Notes: generated by a model from the sequence alone, not told the origin. A stretch of 46,096 nt of DNA from Clostridia bacterium (GCA_017613735.1 JAGADF010000011.1:1-46096); one strand, 5' to 3'; counted from the stretch's first letter, positions 25,155-34,506 are shown. A program made the numbers and translations.

Positions 25155-25175
25155 TAGTTATAGAAGTAACTAACC
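25152..25175. promoter_or_regulatory. Probable GntR operator (perfect inverted repeat)
   Basis: GGTTAGTTA-TAGAAG-TAACTAACC: two perfect 9-bp arms with a 6-base centre, overlapping the end of the -10 and the expected transcription start, 32 bases before the gntR ATG. Position and symmetry fit autoregulation by a dimeric YtrA-type GntR protein. Confidence 0.7.
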
Positions 25176-25206
25176 TAACAGAAAAAGCAGAGAAGGAGGA
25201 GGTTAA

Positions 25207-25581
25207 ATGAATTTTGATTTTGATTCGCAGATACCTATCTATCTTCAGATAGCTTCCGAGCTTGAGGACGCGATTTTCACGGGCGCGTACCCCGAAGAAA
25301 CTCAGATTCCCTCAACCACCGAGCTGTCGGTCACGCTTAAGATTAATCCCGCGACCGTGCTTAAGGGGATGAATATTCTTGTTGACGAGAATATCATTTA
25401 TAAAAAGCGCGGACTCGGAATGTTCGTAACTGACGGCGCGGTTAAAATTATAAGAAAGAAACGCCAGGCGGGATTTTTCGAAAAATACATTCTGCCTCTT
25501 AAGTCGGAGGCGAAAAAGCTCGGCTTAAGCGAAAAAGATATTGTCGAACTCATTGAAAGGGGAGAAAAAAATGAGTATTGA
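25207..25581 (+). CDS. GntR family regulator, YtrA subfamily
   Basis: 124 residues: an N-terminal winged helix (PIYLQIASELEDAIFTGAYPE, then SVTLKINPATVLKGMNIL, GLGMFV) and a short C-terminal dimerisation tail without a ligand domain. That size and form mark the YtrA subgroup, which usually represses an adjacent ABC exporter operon involved in envelope stress or antimicrobial response. GGAGGAGG precedes the ATG. Its stop overlaps the next gene by 11 bases, so the two are coupled. The inverted repeat at 25152 is its likely own operator. Confidence 0.92.
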   Translation: MNFDFDSQIPIYLQIASELEDAIFTGAYPEETQIPSTTELSVTLKINPATVLKGMNILVDENIIYKKRGLGMFVTDGAVKIIRKKRQAGFFEKYILPLKSEAKKLGLSEKDIVELIERGEKNEY

Positions 25582-26425
25582 AATAAAAAACGTCACAAAG
25601 AACTTTGGAAAGGTCAAAGCTCTTGACGGCGTTACGATTAATTTTGAGGAAGAAACAATTTACGGACTTTTAGGCAGAAACGGCGCGGGCAAAAGCACAC
25701 TCCTTAATATAATCTCGAACCGCCTTTTTGCGACGGACGGCGAGGTGTTTATCGACGGCGAAACCTCGGTGGAAAACGATAAGGCTCAGTCAAAGGTGTT
25801 CCTGATGACCGAAGTCGACGCTTACCCGTCGGCAATGAAATGCAGGGACATTCTTCGCTGGACAAAGGAGTTTTATCCCGAAACCGACCTCGAAAAGGGA
25901 AAAGAGCTTGCCGAAAAGTTTTCGCTCGACCTTAAAAAGAGCATAGGTTCGCTTTCGACCGGTTACAGGACGATTATCAAGTTTATCGCGGCGATTATTT
26001 CGAACGCAAAATACACTTTCCTTGATGAGCCCGTACTCGGACTTGACGCGAATCACAGGGAACTGCTTTATAAAACTATTCTTGAGCAGTATTCCGAAAA
26101 TCCGAGAACAATCGTCATTTCAACCCATATTATCGAAGAGGTTTCAAATCTTCTTGAAAAAATTGTAATCATCGACGAGGGCAGGGTAATTGAGAATAAC
26201 AGCGTTGAAAGCCTTCTTTCACGCGGGTACAGCGTATCGGGCAAGGCGCAGGACGTTGACGAGTTCGTTAAGGGTAAAAACGTAATAGGCGCGGACGTTC
26301 TCGGCGCTGTAAAAATCGCCTATATTCTCGGCGACGAAAAGGTTGACAGCCTGCCCGACGGACTTGAGATTTCGCCTATTAATCTTCAGAAGCTGTTTGT
26401 CGAACTGACAGGGGAGGAGAAATAA
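25571..26425 (+). CDS. ABC transporter ATP-binding protein
   Basis: 284 residues. Walker A GRNGAGKST near residue 38-46, a signature SLSTGYR (LSTGY in place of LSGGQ, typical for YtrB-like ATPases) near 132-138, Walker B TFLDEP near 154-159 and the switch His in VISTHI. The last 70 residues are a short C-terminal extension found in export-type ATPases. ATG at 25571 with GGGGAGA upstream inside gntR. Its partner is the permease that starts 1 base after its stop region. Confidence 0.93.
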   Translation: MSIEIKNVTKNFGKVKALDGVTINFEEETIYGLLGRNGAGKSTLLNIISNRLFATDGEVFIDGETSVENDKAQSKVFLMTEVDAYPSAMKCRDILRWTKEFYPETDLEKGKELAEKFSLDLKKSIGSLSTGYRTIIKFIAAIISNAKYTFLDEPVLGLDANHRELLYKTILEQYSENPRTIVISTHIIEEVSNLLEKIVIIDEGRVIENNSVESLLSRGYSVSGKAQDVDEFVKGKNVIGADVLGAVKIAYILGDEKVDSLPDGLEISPINLQKLFVELTGEEK

Positions 26426-26426
26426 A

Positions 26427-27206
26427 ATGAAACTGAAAACCGCTGTTAAATACAGATATCAAAAGATTTTAAAGACGGCAGGAATTTTCTATATTCTTAT
26501 GCTTGAGCTTGCAATCGGCTCGGTAATTATAAGATATGTAACAAAATCCGATTACGCCTTTGACGATTTCTTTTCGGTTATTATGTGGGGATTTGTGTTC
26601 GTGCTCGGCATAATTTCTTATGCGGGCGAGCTTAATTTGTTTTTACAAAACGGAGTTTCAAGACAGACTGTTCATAAAAGCTTTATAGCGCTTTTACCCG
26701 TTAATTTCCTGTTCGCCGCCGTTTCGGTTATTTACGATTATATTGATTTTCTTGTAACAAAAAAGATAAATCCCAAGGTTGGAGAGGCAGGTTTTTTCAG
26801 CAGCCACACTCCCTCCGGAGTTAACTTCAGAATGCCGTCGTCGGCTTTTAAGCAGATACTTATTTGTATACTGCTTGTGGCTGTTTTTTACATTCTTATA
26901 ATGACCTTCGGCTATCTTTTAGGCTCAATTTCACGCAGTATGAAGCTGTTTTACAAGGTGCTTTTAGGTGCAATACTTATAGCAGTTGCAGTTCTCGGCA
27001 TAGTCCTTTACGATTATTTCAGCATCGAGTGGTATGACTATATCATTATGGGTTTAAGATCGTTCTTCTTAGGCTCGTATCTTGCGGTATACGGCAGAAT
27101 GGGTAATTTCATAACCGCTTTGATTATTCTTTGCGTAATTAATCTTTCGGTTTCTCACCTTCTTGTTAACCGCGCAACAGTTAAGAAAGGGGCTGACAGA
27201 AAATGA
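26427..27206 (+). CDS. ABC transporter permease (ABC-2-like)
   Basis: 259 residues with about six membrane segments (about 15-35, 45-65, 82-102, 150-172, 182-202, 228-247) and no recognisable enzyme motif. The position directly after the ATPase gene, the size and the short N-terminus fit a YtrC/D- or ABC-2-type half permease. The next gene starts inside its stop codon (ATGA overlap), so the downstream anchored protein is translationally coupled to it. Confidence 0.8.
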   Translation: MKLKTAVKYRYQKILKTAGIFYILMLELAIGSVIIRYVTKSDYAFDDFFSVIMWGFVFVLGIISYAGELNLFLQNGVSRQTVHKSFIALLPVNFLFAAVSVIYDYIDFLVTKKINPKVGEAGFFSSHTPSGVNFRMPSSAFKQILICILLVAVFYILIMTFGYLLGSISRSMKLFYKVLLGAILIAVAVLGIVLYDYFSIEWYDYIIMGLRSFFLGSYLAVYGRMGNFITALIILCVINLSVSHLLVNRATVKKGADRK

Positions 27207-28720
27207 AAAAAAGGTATAGGCTTATACCCGTAATCGCGATAATTCTTGCATTTGCGGCGGGTATACTGATGACGGTTCTTACAACGCCCGTTATGGGTTA
27301 TATTGCCGAAAACAAAAGTCCCCGTACCGAAATTTATCATGACGACGGCTCAATAACCTATGAGTATAAAGACCGGTTTTATACAGCCAAAAAGGTCGGC
27401 AAATTAATGCAGACGGTCTATAAGCTCAATCCGTCTCAGGAAAATCTTGAAATGGTTTCGGGCATTTACAGCCCTTTTACCTATATTAACGGAACCTATA
27501 AAGGCAATACTCCGCCCGCGGATTTTCTTAAAAGCATGGTTAAGTATCAGAAGCTCGTTTACGAAAAAGGCTACGTTGAGGGCGATAGCACGTATATTGT
27601 TCCGTCGAACACCGATATTAAACAGCTTGTAAAGCTCAACGACGGAATCAGATATGCCCAGGCGCTTTATCTTAACGGACAGATTGAAGACTCCGAACAG
27701 CTTGTTGAACATCTGATTAATGAAATTAAGGAAAACAGCTCCTGGTCGCGCGACAACAGCTTTACAGGTTATCTTTCCCTGCGCGATTATTTCTATCTTG
27801 TCTATTCGACTGCGGAAAACGTAACGGTTAAAAAATGGGTTCTCGATACCGAAGCCGAAATAGAAAAGCAGGCAATAAAAAGCAGTAAGCTTTCCGAGTA
27901 TATTGAAAGACACGGCTATCTATTCTCAAATCCCGATTACGAGAGCTATGTAACGAATAACTGGCCCGAGGCTCAGAGCGGTAAATATATAAATAATGTT
28001 CCCGACGAAAACCAGTCTGTCGAGGTCCAGGGCACTTGGTTTGTATATGAGAACAAATACGGCGAAAATGAGATTATAAACGGCACAAATATTAAGAATC
28101 AGGAAGACTTTTACAGAAATTTAGGTTATGAAGGTCTTGATGAAATACAGGATGACAGACTATACATTGTGAACATTGTGCCAACCCCCGGACAGATTGG
28201 TAAAATAAAGCTGTTGAGTGACTGTGAGGTACACCCGTATTTTTCAAGCGGCTTTGACGGTACCTGCCAGGTTGTTGATAAGAAAATCTATGCCGTTAAA
28301 AATCGAGATGAGATTGTAGTTTTTAATGAAAAGGGCGAAATCACCATGTCGCTGTATAAATCGGATGGCGAAATAAAAGCGCTTCTTGTTGACAATAACT
28401 TTATGTGGTTTTTGTGCAGTGATAAAATTTACAGGCTTAATCTTATGACAAATGAAGCGGAAATGATTTACGAGGGCGTTGATTTTGACGAGTTCTTATG
28501 TTTCCTTCGCCCGATTACAAATCACGAGATTCAGTGGCTGGAGGTGTTCCGTACCGATAAATCCAAGTTCGAGTGCGAAAGAGCATGTTATTACGAGGTA
28601 AACGAGAAACATATAATTACAAAAGAGTATATTCCCGACAGTCAGCCCCAGGAGACTCTTTACCCCGTATGGCATTGGTATGCTGTGGAAGACCCCAATT
28701 TCAAAGAGGTTGAGTCCTGA
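27203..28720 (+). CDS. Membrane-anchored extracytoplasmic protein of unknown function
   Basis: 505 residues. One N-terminal membrane segment (about 6-28) followed by an extracytoplasmic helical region (about 60-230) and a C-terminal half of beta-strand repeats (about 300-470) with the rhythm of a beta-propeller: short strands such as KKIYAVKNRDEIVVF and DKIYRLNLMTNEAEMIYEG. I recognise no family. Overlaps the permease by 4 bases, so it is probably a component or sensor of that transporter. No catalytic residues or lipobox are visible. Confidence 0.75.
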   Translation: MKKRYRLIPVIAIILAFAAGILMTVLTTPVMGYIAENKSPRTEIYHDDGSITYEYKDRFYTAKKVGKLMQTVYKLNPSQENLEMVSGIYSPFTYINGTYKGNTPPADFLKSMVKYQKLVYEKGYVEGDSTYIVPSNTDIKQLVKLNDGIRYAQALYLNGQIEDSEQLVEHLINEIKENSSWSRDNSFTGYLSLRDYFYLVYSTAENVTVKKWVLDTEAEIEKQAIKSSKLSEYIERHGYLFSNPDYESYVTNNWPEAQSGKYINNVPDENQSVEVQGTWFVYENKYGENEIINGTNIKNQEDFYRNLGYEGLDEIQDDRLYIVNIVPTPGQIGKIKLLSDCEVHPYFSSGFDGTCQVVDKKIYAVKNRDEIVVFNEKGEITMSLYKSDGEIKALLVDNNFMWFLCSDKIYRLNLMTNEAEMIYEGVDFDEFLCFLRPITNHEIQWLEVFRTDKSKFECERACYYEVNEKHIITKEYIPDSQPQETLYPVWHWYAVEDPNFKEVES

Positions 28721-28747
28721 TTTTCATACCTCAAAGGAGGTAATAAA

Positions 28748-29242
28748 ATGAAAAAAATATTAATTGCCGTTTCCGTCGTAGCTTTGATTACGGTAGGACT
28801 TGTCGCGGGAATAATAGGCTATCATAACAAATACTATGATATCAGCGTAGGAATTCCCGACATATCCAAAGAAGCAGGGGGTCCTGTTATAAGCACCAAA
28901 GAATTAAGGGAGAATAATGAAAGCTTTTTGCTGTTCCCTATGTTCTCATTCGGAGATAAGGCGCCTCAAAAACAGCTCGGGTATATGGAAGAGATTTCAG
29001 AGGACATTGATAATTTTCAAAAGAATTTCATTGCAGAATACAAACAACCATATTATATCGAATGTAAATACGAGAACAAAAACGGTTCAACCGTAATAAC
29101 CTATAAGGGCGAGGTAACAAATCCCGAAACGGGAGAACTTGAGCCATTTGAAAGAGTATTTCCGTACCCGTATATAGTAACGAAAAATATTGATAATCCC
29201 GAACCGAACGACACTTATTATTTTAAAGATTTAAACGAATAA
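28748..29242 (+). CDS. Small membrane-anchored protein of unknown function
   Basis: 164 residues: a hydrophobic N-terminal anchor (about 4-25), then a soluble beta-rich domain with many Tyr, Pro and charged residues and a C-terminal YYFKDLNE. AGGAGGT precedes the ATG, 28 bases after the previous gene, so it is the last member of the GntR-ABC operon. Not recognised. There is no Cys for lipid attachment, so it is tethered by the uncleaved segment or secreted. Confidence 0.7.
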   Translation: MKKILIAVSVVALITVGLVAGIIGYHNKYYDISVGIPDISKEAGGPVISTKELRENNESFLLFPMFSFGDKAPQKQLGYMEEISEDIDNFQKNFIAEYKQPYYIECKYENKNGSTVITYKGEVTNPETGELEPFERVFPYPYIVTKNIDNPEPNDTYYFKDLNE

Positions 29243-29279
29243 CCCATAAGAATAAATCCTTAAAAACCAAACCCGAAAA

Positions 29280-29311
29280 AATCCCCTGCTTTCGTCTGAA
29301 AGCAGGGGATT
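29280..29311. terminator. Terminator between converging units
   Basis: 14-bp perfect stem AATCCCCTGCTTTC / GAAAGCAGGGGATT with GTCT loop. On the minus strand it is followed by TTTTTCGGG, so it best ends the zinc-ribbon gene; it can also stop the plus-strand operon. Confidence 0.85.
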
Positions 29312-29327
29312 AGTCATATTAAACCGT

Positions 29328-31526
29328 TTATTCTTCGGGCTCGACCTTTACAAGGAATTTCGCGGCAAGCCACGCTTCCTGTTCGTTATACATTATCTTT
29401 GCCCAGTCGTCGGTTATACCGAACACCTCAATCTGTGTTCCGTTGTCGAATGTGCCGAGCACTTCGCTGTCGGTATTGGGTTCTTTTCTTATTCTCAGCG
29501 GGTCGCCCGCGGTCTTTACCTCGTAAACGACCGCCTCTTCGTATTCGGTAACCTCAACGGTTTCGGGTTCCGCGGTGGTCGGCTCGGTGTATTCTTCCTT
29601 AAGGTATTTCTCGTCCGCGCAGTTGACCAGCTCAAGCACCTCTGACTCAGCGAACTTCTTGATTGTAGAGTTGCTGCCGTGGTTTATTATAAGCATACTG
29701 TTGTTGCCCTGAAGATACTTTGAAATAATAAAGTTGTTGTATCTCGTATGGGTTGCGATGCTCTTGAAGCTGTTAAGCTTGATGCTTGCGGCGTAGATGC
29801 CGAGATTCTTGTAATTAAGCTCCTTGATTTCGCCCAGAGCGTTGAGAACGCATGCGGTGTATTCGCATATACGGGTTTCCGCGCTGTTGGGGTCGGACGA
29901 AATGTCGGCGACAACGTAAATGCTCTTAATAAGATTATCGGTCGGGGTGTATTCGAATATAATACCTATTCCCGCGTTGTTTATATAGCCCGCGTAATTA
30001 TCGGTTCCGTTTACGGCGCCGAAATAATGCTCGCTTAATTTATCGTATTCGCTCGTGCAGTTTTCCTTTAAGGATTTTTCGATTAACGTCTTAAGCTCTT
30101 TCTGGTCGATTTTAAGCACGTCGAACCTGCTGTCGTACTTTTTGCCGCTGACCCATTTTAAGGAAACGTTGCCTACGACCTCGGTCTGCTCGGCGGGTTC
30201 CTTGTTGAACAGGGAAGTAACCTTTTCCTTTAACGAGCTGTTTGTGAGTATTATTATAGCCGCGACAGCGACGACGAAAATGATTATCGCGGGGATTAAT
30301 TTCTTTAAGAGTCCCTTTTTACGTCTCTTGCCGACGGTAATCTTCTGCATCTTGATTACGGGCTGATTTGAGCCGCCGAATGACGGCTGCTCAGAGTCGG
30401 TCTTAATCTCGTTTATCGGCTCGGGCGTCTGCGCCTCATTGAGTTCTTCAGGCTCCTTAGGTTCCTTTGCCTTTGAGTGCTTTGACTCTTTTATTTTTGA
30501 AAATCTCGATTCCTTTGTCTTTTTTGAAGGCTTGGGCGATTCCTCATCCTCAACGGCGTGCGAATCGGGTATAATCTGGTATTTGCGGATTCTTTCCGTC
30601 ATTGAAAGGTCGCTGCCCGTGTCGGCCGCTTTAGGCTTTTCTTCCTCGGCGGGCTTTTCTTCCTCGGCGGGTTTTTCGCCCTCGTCGGTTACGAATACAA
30701 AGCTGCTTTCATGATCGGGAGCCTCGTCATCACCGTCGTCGGCAATTGTTTCAAACGTAAATCCGCTTTCGGATGCCTGAACGGGTTCTTCTGCCTTTTC
30801 TTCGTCATTTTCGGGTTCTTCGTCGCCTGCCGGTTCTTCATCAGTAATGAAAACGAAGCCGCCGTCTTTTTCTTCCGTCTCTTCGACAGTTTCTTCAACG
30901 GGCTCTTCGGATTTTTCTTCTTTCTTTTCCTCAGCCTCTTCAAACACGTCGTCTGTTATCTCTTCGGCGGGTTCTTCGGTTTCTTCTTTCTCTTCTTCTA
31001 TAGGTTTGTCGGTTATTATTTTAAACGAGGGAGCCTCTTCCTCTTCTTCGAATTCTTCTTCCTTTTCTTCCGCCTCTTCTTCAAAAGCGTCTTTTATTTC
31101 TTCCTGCGCCTCTTCGACGGGTTTATCGGTTATGATTTTAAATGAGGGCGTTTCTTCCTCTTCTTCGGGTTCGTCGTCCTCCCCGTCAAAGCTGACGGGT
31201 TTTATTGAAAAGCTGTCGTCCTTTTCTTCGCGGATTTCTTCAGCCTTTTCCTCAATCACTTCTTCGACCTTTTCTTCAACAGGTTCTTCGACCTTTTCTT
31301 CGACAGGTTCTTCGACCTTTTCTTCGACAGGCTCTTCCTCGTTTTTTTCGGGTTTACCCGCGTCGTTATCAATAAGATAATCCTTGTAATCGTCCAGGTT
31401 AAAGTCCTCGGTGAGTTCTTCCGTCTCCTGAGCGCCGGGATTAAGCTCAGTCACGACGGAGCCGCAGCTGGGGCATATTCCCTTGTTTTCATCCATAGGT
31501 CTTCCGCATACGGGACAGTATTTCAT
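29328..31526 (-). CDS. Zinc-ribbon / Glu-rich / TM / SH3 domain protein
   Basis: About 732 residues. Order of parts: N-terminal zinc ribbon (CPVC...CPSC, Cys4, 7, 18, 21); a very acidic, Pro/Glu/Val low-complexity region (about 45-400) with EEPVEEK and EEEAPSFKIITDKP repeats; a Lys-rich stretch; one membrane segment (about 410-430); an extracytoplasmic domain of about 190 residues; a Thr/Glu linker; and a C-terminal bacterial SH3 domain (about 665-728, with PLRIRKEPNTDSEVLG). This puts the zinc ribbon and acidic region inside and the SH3 outside. SH3b domains bind cell wall in many Firmicutes. The ATG at 31526 is preferred over an upstream GTG at 31541; neither has a strong ribosome site. Function unknown. 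Confidence 0.75.
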   Translation of the reverse strand: MKYCPVCGRPMDENKGICPSCGSVVTELNPGAQETEELTEDFNLDDYKDYLIDNDAGKPEKNEEEPVEEKVEEPVEEKVEEPVEEKVEEVIEEKAEEIREEKDDSFSIKPVSFDGEDDEPEEEEETPSFKIITDKPVEEAQEEIKDAFEEEAEEKEEEFEEEEEAPSFKIITDKPIEEEKEETEEPAEEITDDVFEEAEEKKEEKSEEPVEETVEETEEKDGGFVFITDEEPAGDEEPENDEEKAEEPVQASESGFTFETIADDGDDEAPDHESSFVFVTDEGEKPAEEEKPAEEEKPKAADTGSDLSMTERIRKYQIIPDSHAVEDEESPKPSKKTKESRFSKIKESKHSKAKEPKEPEELNEAQTPEPINEIKTDSEQPSFGGSNQPVIKMQKITVGKRRKKGLLKKLIPAIIIFVVAVAAIIILTNSSLKEKVTSLFNKEPAEQTEVVGNVSLKWVSGKKYDSRFDVLKIDQKELKTLIEKSLKENCTSEYDKLSEHYFGAVNGTDNYAGYINNAGIGIIFEYTPTDNLIKSIYVVADISSDPNSAETRICEYTACVLNALGEIKELNYKNLGIYAASIKLNSFKSIATHTRYNNFIISKYLQGNNSMLIINHGSNSTIKKFAESEVLELVNCADEKYLKEEYTEPTTAEPETVEVTEYEEAVVYEVKTAGDPLRIRKEPNTDSEVLGTFDNGTQIEVFGITDDWAKIMYNEQEAWLAAKFLVKVEPEE

Positions 31527-31576
31527 TTGTATCACACTCACAATACATAGTTGTCAAAAAGAATATTTACCTTTTT

Positions 31577-31605
31577 ATAATACCATATATATACTTTTTC
31601 GTCAA
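31577..31605 (-). promoter_or_regulatory. Promoter of the zinc-ribbon/SH3 gene
   Basis: On the minus strand TTGACG (31605-31600), 17 bases, TATTAT (31582-31577) with extended TGG. Confidence 0.7.
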
Positions 31606-31623
31606 TAAACTTGAATAAAAAAA

Positions 31624-31651
31624 TCAGAGCGAAGTTTTAACCTTGCTCTGA
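31624..31651 (-). terminator. Terminator of the fucI-hydrolase operon
   Basis: TCAGAGC / GCTCTGA outer stem, partly extended by AAG/CTT, followed on the minus strand by seven T residues. It separates this operon from the next promoter at 31605. Confidence 0.75.
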
Positions 31652-31664
31652 CTCTTTTTAACTG

Positions 31665-32552
31665 TTATTTTTTAAGAATATCGACTATTTCCTTTTTCGC
31701 TTTTTTCGCTTCGGGAATAGGGTAGACGGGGAAAACGTGATTCATTTTTTCGTACTCGCGGTAGTCAAGCCTGGCTCCCGCTTTTTCACATTTTTCTTTG
31801 AAAATACGCGCGTCGGTGATAATCGCTTCGTACGTTCCGTAATAAACCGTAATCGGCGCGAGCGAGCTTAAATTCCCGTAAATCGGGCTTACCCTGTAGT
31901 CGTGAACGTCTGTGTCACCCGCCCAGTTTTTACCCGCGACTCTTAAAAAATCGCGTTGAAGCGACGGGTCGACCTTGTCAAAAATTTTGTCGAAAGGCGT
32001 GTCCATACTGACGTCAAGCCACGGCGAAAGAAGAATCATCCTCTTCGGCTGGGGCAGACCGATTTCGTTTAAATATTCGCAGAATGAAAGCGAAAGTCCG
32101 CCGCCCGACGAGTCGCCCATAAAGACGATATTTTGACTCTCAACCGTATTGAGCAGTTCCCTGTAGAACTTTTCAAGAAAATCAAACGTCTTTTCAAAAG
32201 TATAATTGGGCGATTTTTTATAGACGGGAAGAATTATTTCATAATCCGCCTTTTTCGCAATACTGTCGCAGAAAACGAAGTGCGGCAGCAGCGGCTGTTC
32301 GCAGAAAGCGCCGCCGTGAAGATAGATTATTTTTCTGTCTTTGCCCTTGTTGAATACAAAAACCTCGACGCCGTCGATTATTTCCTTTTTCGGCTTTGTG
32401 CTGTAGAAAAACGGCGGCGCGTTATAAGGCTTTTCGTTTTTCGCCCTTAATTTTTCAATGTATTTTTCGCGTCTTACGGGGGAGGCAACCTTCTTTTTAT
32501 AACCGCTCAGCCCGATAACAAACGCCGAAAACGCGCTCATAAAACTTCTCAT
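31665..32552 (-). CDS. Alpha/beta hydrolase (HSL-type esterase)
   Basis: 295 residues. HGGAF oxyanion block near residues 78-82, nucleophile elbow GDSSGG near 145-150 (Ser), and late Asp/His candidates (TDARIF near 240, NHVFP near 272). This is the hormone-sensitive-lipase type of alpha/beta hydrolase, acting on short-chain esters. GGAGGGG precedes the ATG at 32552. It follows fucI by 15 bases in the same operon, so deacetylation of a sugar or an ester linked to fucose use is a reasonable guess, not shown by sequence. Confidence 0.85.
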   Translation of the reverse strand: MRSFMSAFSAFVIGLSGYKKKVASPVRREKYIEKLRAKNEKPYNAPPFFYSTKPKKEIIDGVEVFVFNKGKDRKIIYLHGGAFCEQPLLPHFVFCDSIAKKADYEIILPVYKKSPNYTFEKTFDFLEKFYRELLNTVESQNIVFMGDSSGGGLSLSFCEYLNEIGLPQPKRMILLSPWLDVSMDTPFDKIFDKVDPSLQRDFLRVAGKNWAGDTDVHDYRVSPIYGNLSSLAPITVYYGTYEAIITDARIFKEKCEKAGARLDYREYEKMNHVFPVYPIPEAKKAKKEIVDILKK

Positions 32553-32567
32553 AAACCCCTCCGAGCT

Positions 32568-34352
32568 TTATTTATACATCGGGCCGTATGTCGCGCAGGC
32601 GCGGTAATCCGCGGACTGAATGTCTTCGGTGCCGAATGCCGCCCAGGCGTGCGGACGGAAAATTCTTGAGTCGTCCACGTTGTGCATATTTACGGGAATA
32701 CGAAGCATTGAAGCAAGAGTTATAAGCTCGGCTCCGACGTGCCCGTAAACGGTAACGCCGTGATTTGCGCCCCAGTTCGCCATAACCGAATAGACGTCCT
32801 TGAACGCGCCCTTGCCTGTGAGATTAGGCACGAACCAGGTTGTCGGCCAGGTCGGGTCGGTTCTCTTATCAATTGTATTGTGAATTTCGTCGGGCAGGTC
32901 TGCCGTATAGCCTTCCGCAAGCTGAAGCACGGGGCCTATGCCGTCGATTACGTTTACTCTTAACATCGTAACGGGCATTTCGGCTCTGCAGCGGAAATGA
33001 CTTGAGAATCCGCCGCCGCGGAAGTATTCGTAATTTGCCCTGCACCAGTCGGTAGCCTCAAGGCAGGCTTTGATGTCGCCGTCGGTCATTTCCCAGAACG
33101 GTTTCATACAGCCCTCGCCGTTTTCATTTTTCGAAGCGCCGCTTCCGTCAAGGGCGGTCGCGCCGGAATTGATAAGATGAATAAAGCCGTTTTTCGCAAC
33201 GCCGTCGGGTTTAACGCCCGTAACTCTTTCGCACGCCTCGGGACTCCAGTATGTACGCACGTCGTGGAAACACGGAGCGGTATTCGAAACGAGAGTGCCG
33301 AGCATCATGGCGACGCAGTTGAGAGTGTCGTTTTCAGTCGCAAACGGAGTCGGAGCCTTTTTGCCGTTCCAGTCGAAGGTGCTCGCCATAATCGCCTCGG
33401 TAAAGTCGGCGTTCGGCAGCCAGTCGGTCCACTGTCTCTGTCCCTGGAAACCGCCTGCAAAAGCGTTTTTGCCGAGCGCTTCCTCGTGCCAGCCCATTTC
33501 GTCGAGCTTCTTGTTGCCGTAAAGAATGTCGCGCATAACCATAGTCATTTTAGCTATGAACTCCCAATCCTTATCGGGAGAAACGACCTTCGATTTCGTA
33601 ATGATTTCGGGCAGGTTTTTGCCCGCGTTGCAGTCAAAGCCCTCTTTGCAGTTTTCCTTAATCCATTTAAGAGCTCTTTCGTATTCTTCCTTATCGTAAA
33701 TTTCGAGGGTAATGCGGCGTATTATTTCGGTCATATCAACCCATTCCGCGCGGATTCCGAAATATTTCTGGAACATATCGGCGTTGCAGTAGCTGCCCGC
33801 GATACCCATGGCGATTCCGCCGAAATTGACATAGGCTTTATTTTTCATCCAGCCTACGCTGACGGCACATTTAGCGAAACGGAGAATTTTTTCTTTAACG
33901 TCAGAGGGGATTTCCGTGTCGTTTATGTCCTGAACGTCGTGACCGTAAATTGAAAAAGCGGGGAGTCCCTTCTGAGCGTATGCCGCCATAACCGCCGCAA
34001 GATAAACCGCGCCCGGTCTTTCGGTGCCGTTGAAGCCCCATACCGCTTTTATTGTCTGCGGGTCCATATCAAAGGTTTCGCTTCCGTAGCACCAGCAGGG
34101 CGTAACGGAAAGAGTAGCGACAACGTTTTCCTTTGAAAACTGCTCGGCGCATTTTGCCGCTTCCGCGCCGCCGCCGATTGTCGTTTCGCTTATAACGCAT
34201 TTAACGGGCGAGCCGTCGGGATAGCGAAGATTGTTTTCGATAAGCGACTTCGCCGCTTTAGCCATACCCAAAGTCTGATTTTCAAGGCTTTCCCTGACTC
34301 CGCCCCAGCGACCGTCGATAACGGGCCTTATGCCTATTTTCGGATATAACAT
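32568..34352 (-). CDS. fucI: L-fucose isomerase
   Basis: 594 residues, the normal length. It converts L-fucose to L-fuculose (also D-arabinose to D-ribulose) with Mn2+. The conserved blocks around the metal ligands are present: ATENDTLN (ligand Glu), [17 protein letters not shown] (ligand Asp) and [32 protein letters not shown]-type sequence near the C-terminus (ligand His). The start [15 protein letters not shown] is typical. GGAGGG precedes the ATG. No fuculokinase or aldolase gene is in the window; only an esterase follows. The promoter is divergent from the MerR regulator at 34562, but that regulator's own promoter has MerR geometry, so control of fucI by it is only a possibility. Confidence 0.95.
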   Translation of the reverse strand: MLYPKIGIRPVIDGRWGGVRESLENQTLGMAKAAKSLIENNLRYPDGSPVKCVISETTIGGGAEAAKCAEQFSKENVVATLSVTPCWCYGSETFDMDPQTIKAVWGFNGTERPGAVYLAAVMAAYAQKGLPAFSIYGHDVQDINDTEIPSDVKEKILRFAKCAVSVGWMKNKAYVNFGGIAMGIAGSYCNADMFQKYFGIRAEWVDMTEIIRRITLEIYDKEEYERALKWIKENCKEGFDCNAGKNLPEIITKSKVVSPDKDWEFIAKMTMVMRDILYGNKKLDEMGWHEEALGKNAFAGGFQGQRQWTDWLPNADFTEAIMASTFDWNGKKAPTPFATENDTLNCVAMMLGTLVSNTAPCFHDVRTYWSPEACERVTGVKPDGVAKNGFIHLINSGATALDGSGASKNENGEGCMKPFWEMTDGDIKACLEATDWCRANYEYFRGGGFSSHFRCRAEMPVTMLRVNVIDGIGPVLQLAEGYTADLPDEIHNTIDKRTDPTWPTTWFVPNLTGKGAFKDVYSVMANWGANHGVTVYGHVGAELITLASMLRIPVNMHNVDDSRIFRPHAWAAFGTEDIQSADYRACATYGPMYK

Positions 34353-34399
34353 TTTTAACCCTCCTGATATAATTATTGAAAAATAAAACTTACAATTCT

Positions 34400-34428
34400 A
34401 TGATAATATCCCCGCCTTAAATAGTCAA
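34400..34428 (-). promoter_or_regulatory. fucI promoter with adjoining dyad
   Basis: On the minus strand TTGACT (34428-34423), 17 bases, TATCAT (34405-34400). A short dyad CAAGT-TAT-ACTTG (34426-34438) overlaps the upstream edge of the -35 and may bind a regulator. Confidence 0.65.
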
Positions 34429-34474
34429 GTTATACTTGCGAAAGACGAAAAAAAGACATATAATTAAAAAAATC

Positions 34475-34504
34475 GGATTTTTTAAAAAATCCCCTTACGT
34501 AAGG
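34475..34504. promoter_or_regulatory. Two adjacent perfect palindromes between fucI and merR
   Basis: GGATTTTTTAAAAAATCC (34475-34492) is a perfect 18-base palindrome and CCTTACGTAAGG (34493-34504) a perfect 12-base palindrome directly next to it. The second shares its TTACGTAA core with the dyad in the merR promoter, so it may be an extra operator. The first could also act as a hairpin. Confidence 0.5.
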
Positions 34505-34506
34505 TA

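Noticed and set aside
30711-31380. Phe- and Ser-rich plus-strand ORFs
   Set aside because: Antisense translation of the Glu-rich repeats of the zinc-ribbon/SH3 gene.
33177-33953. 258-residue plus-strand ORF inside fucI
   Set aside because: Antisense to a clear, full-length L-fucose isomerase; no independent signals.
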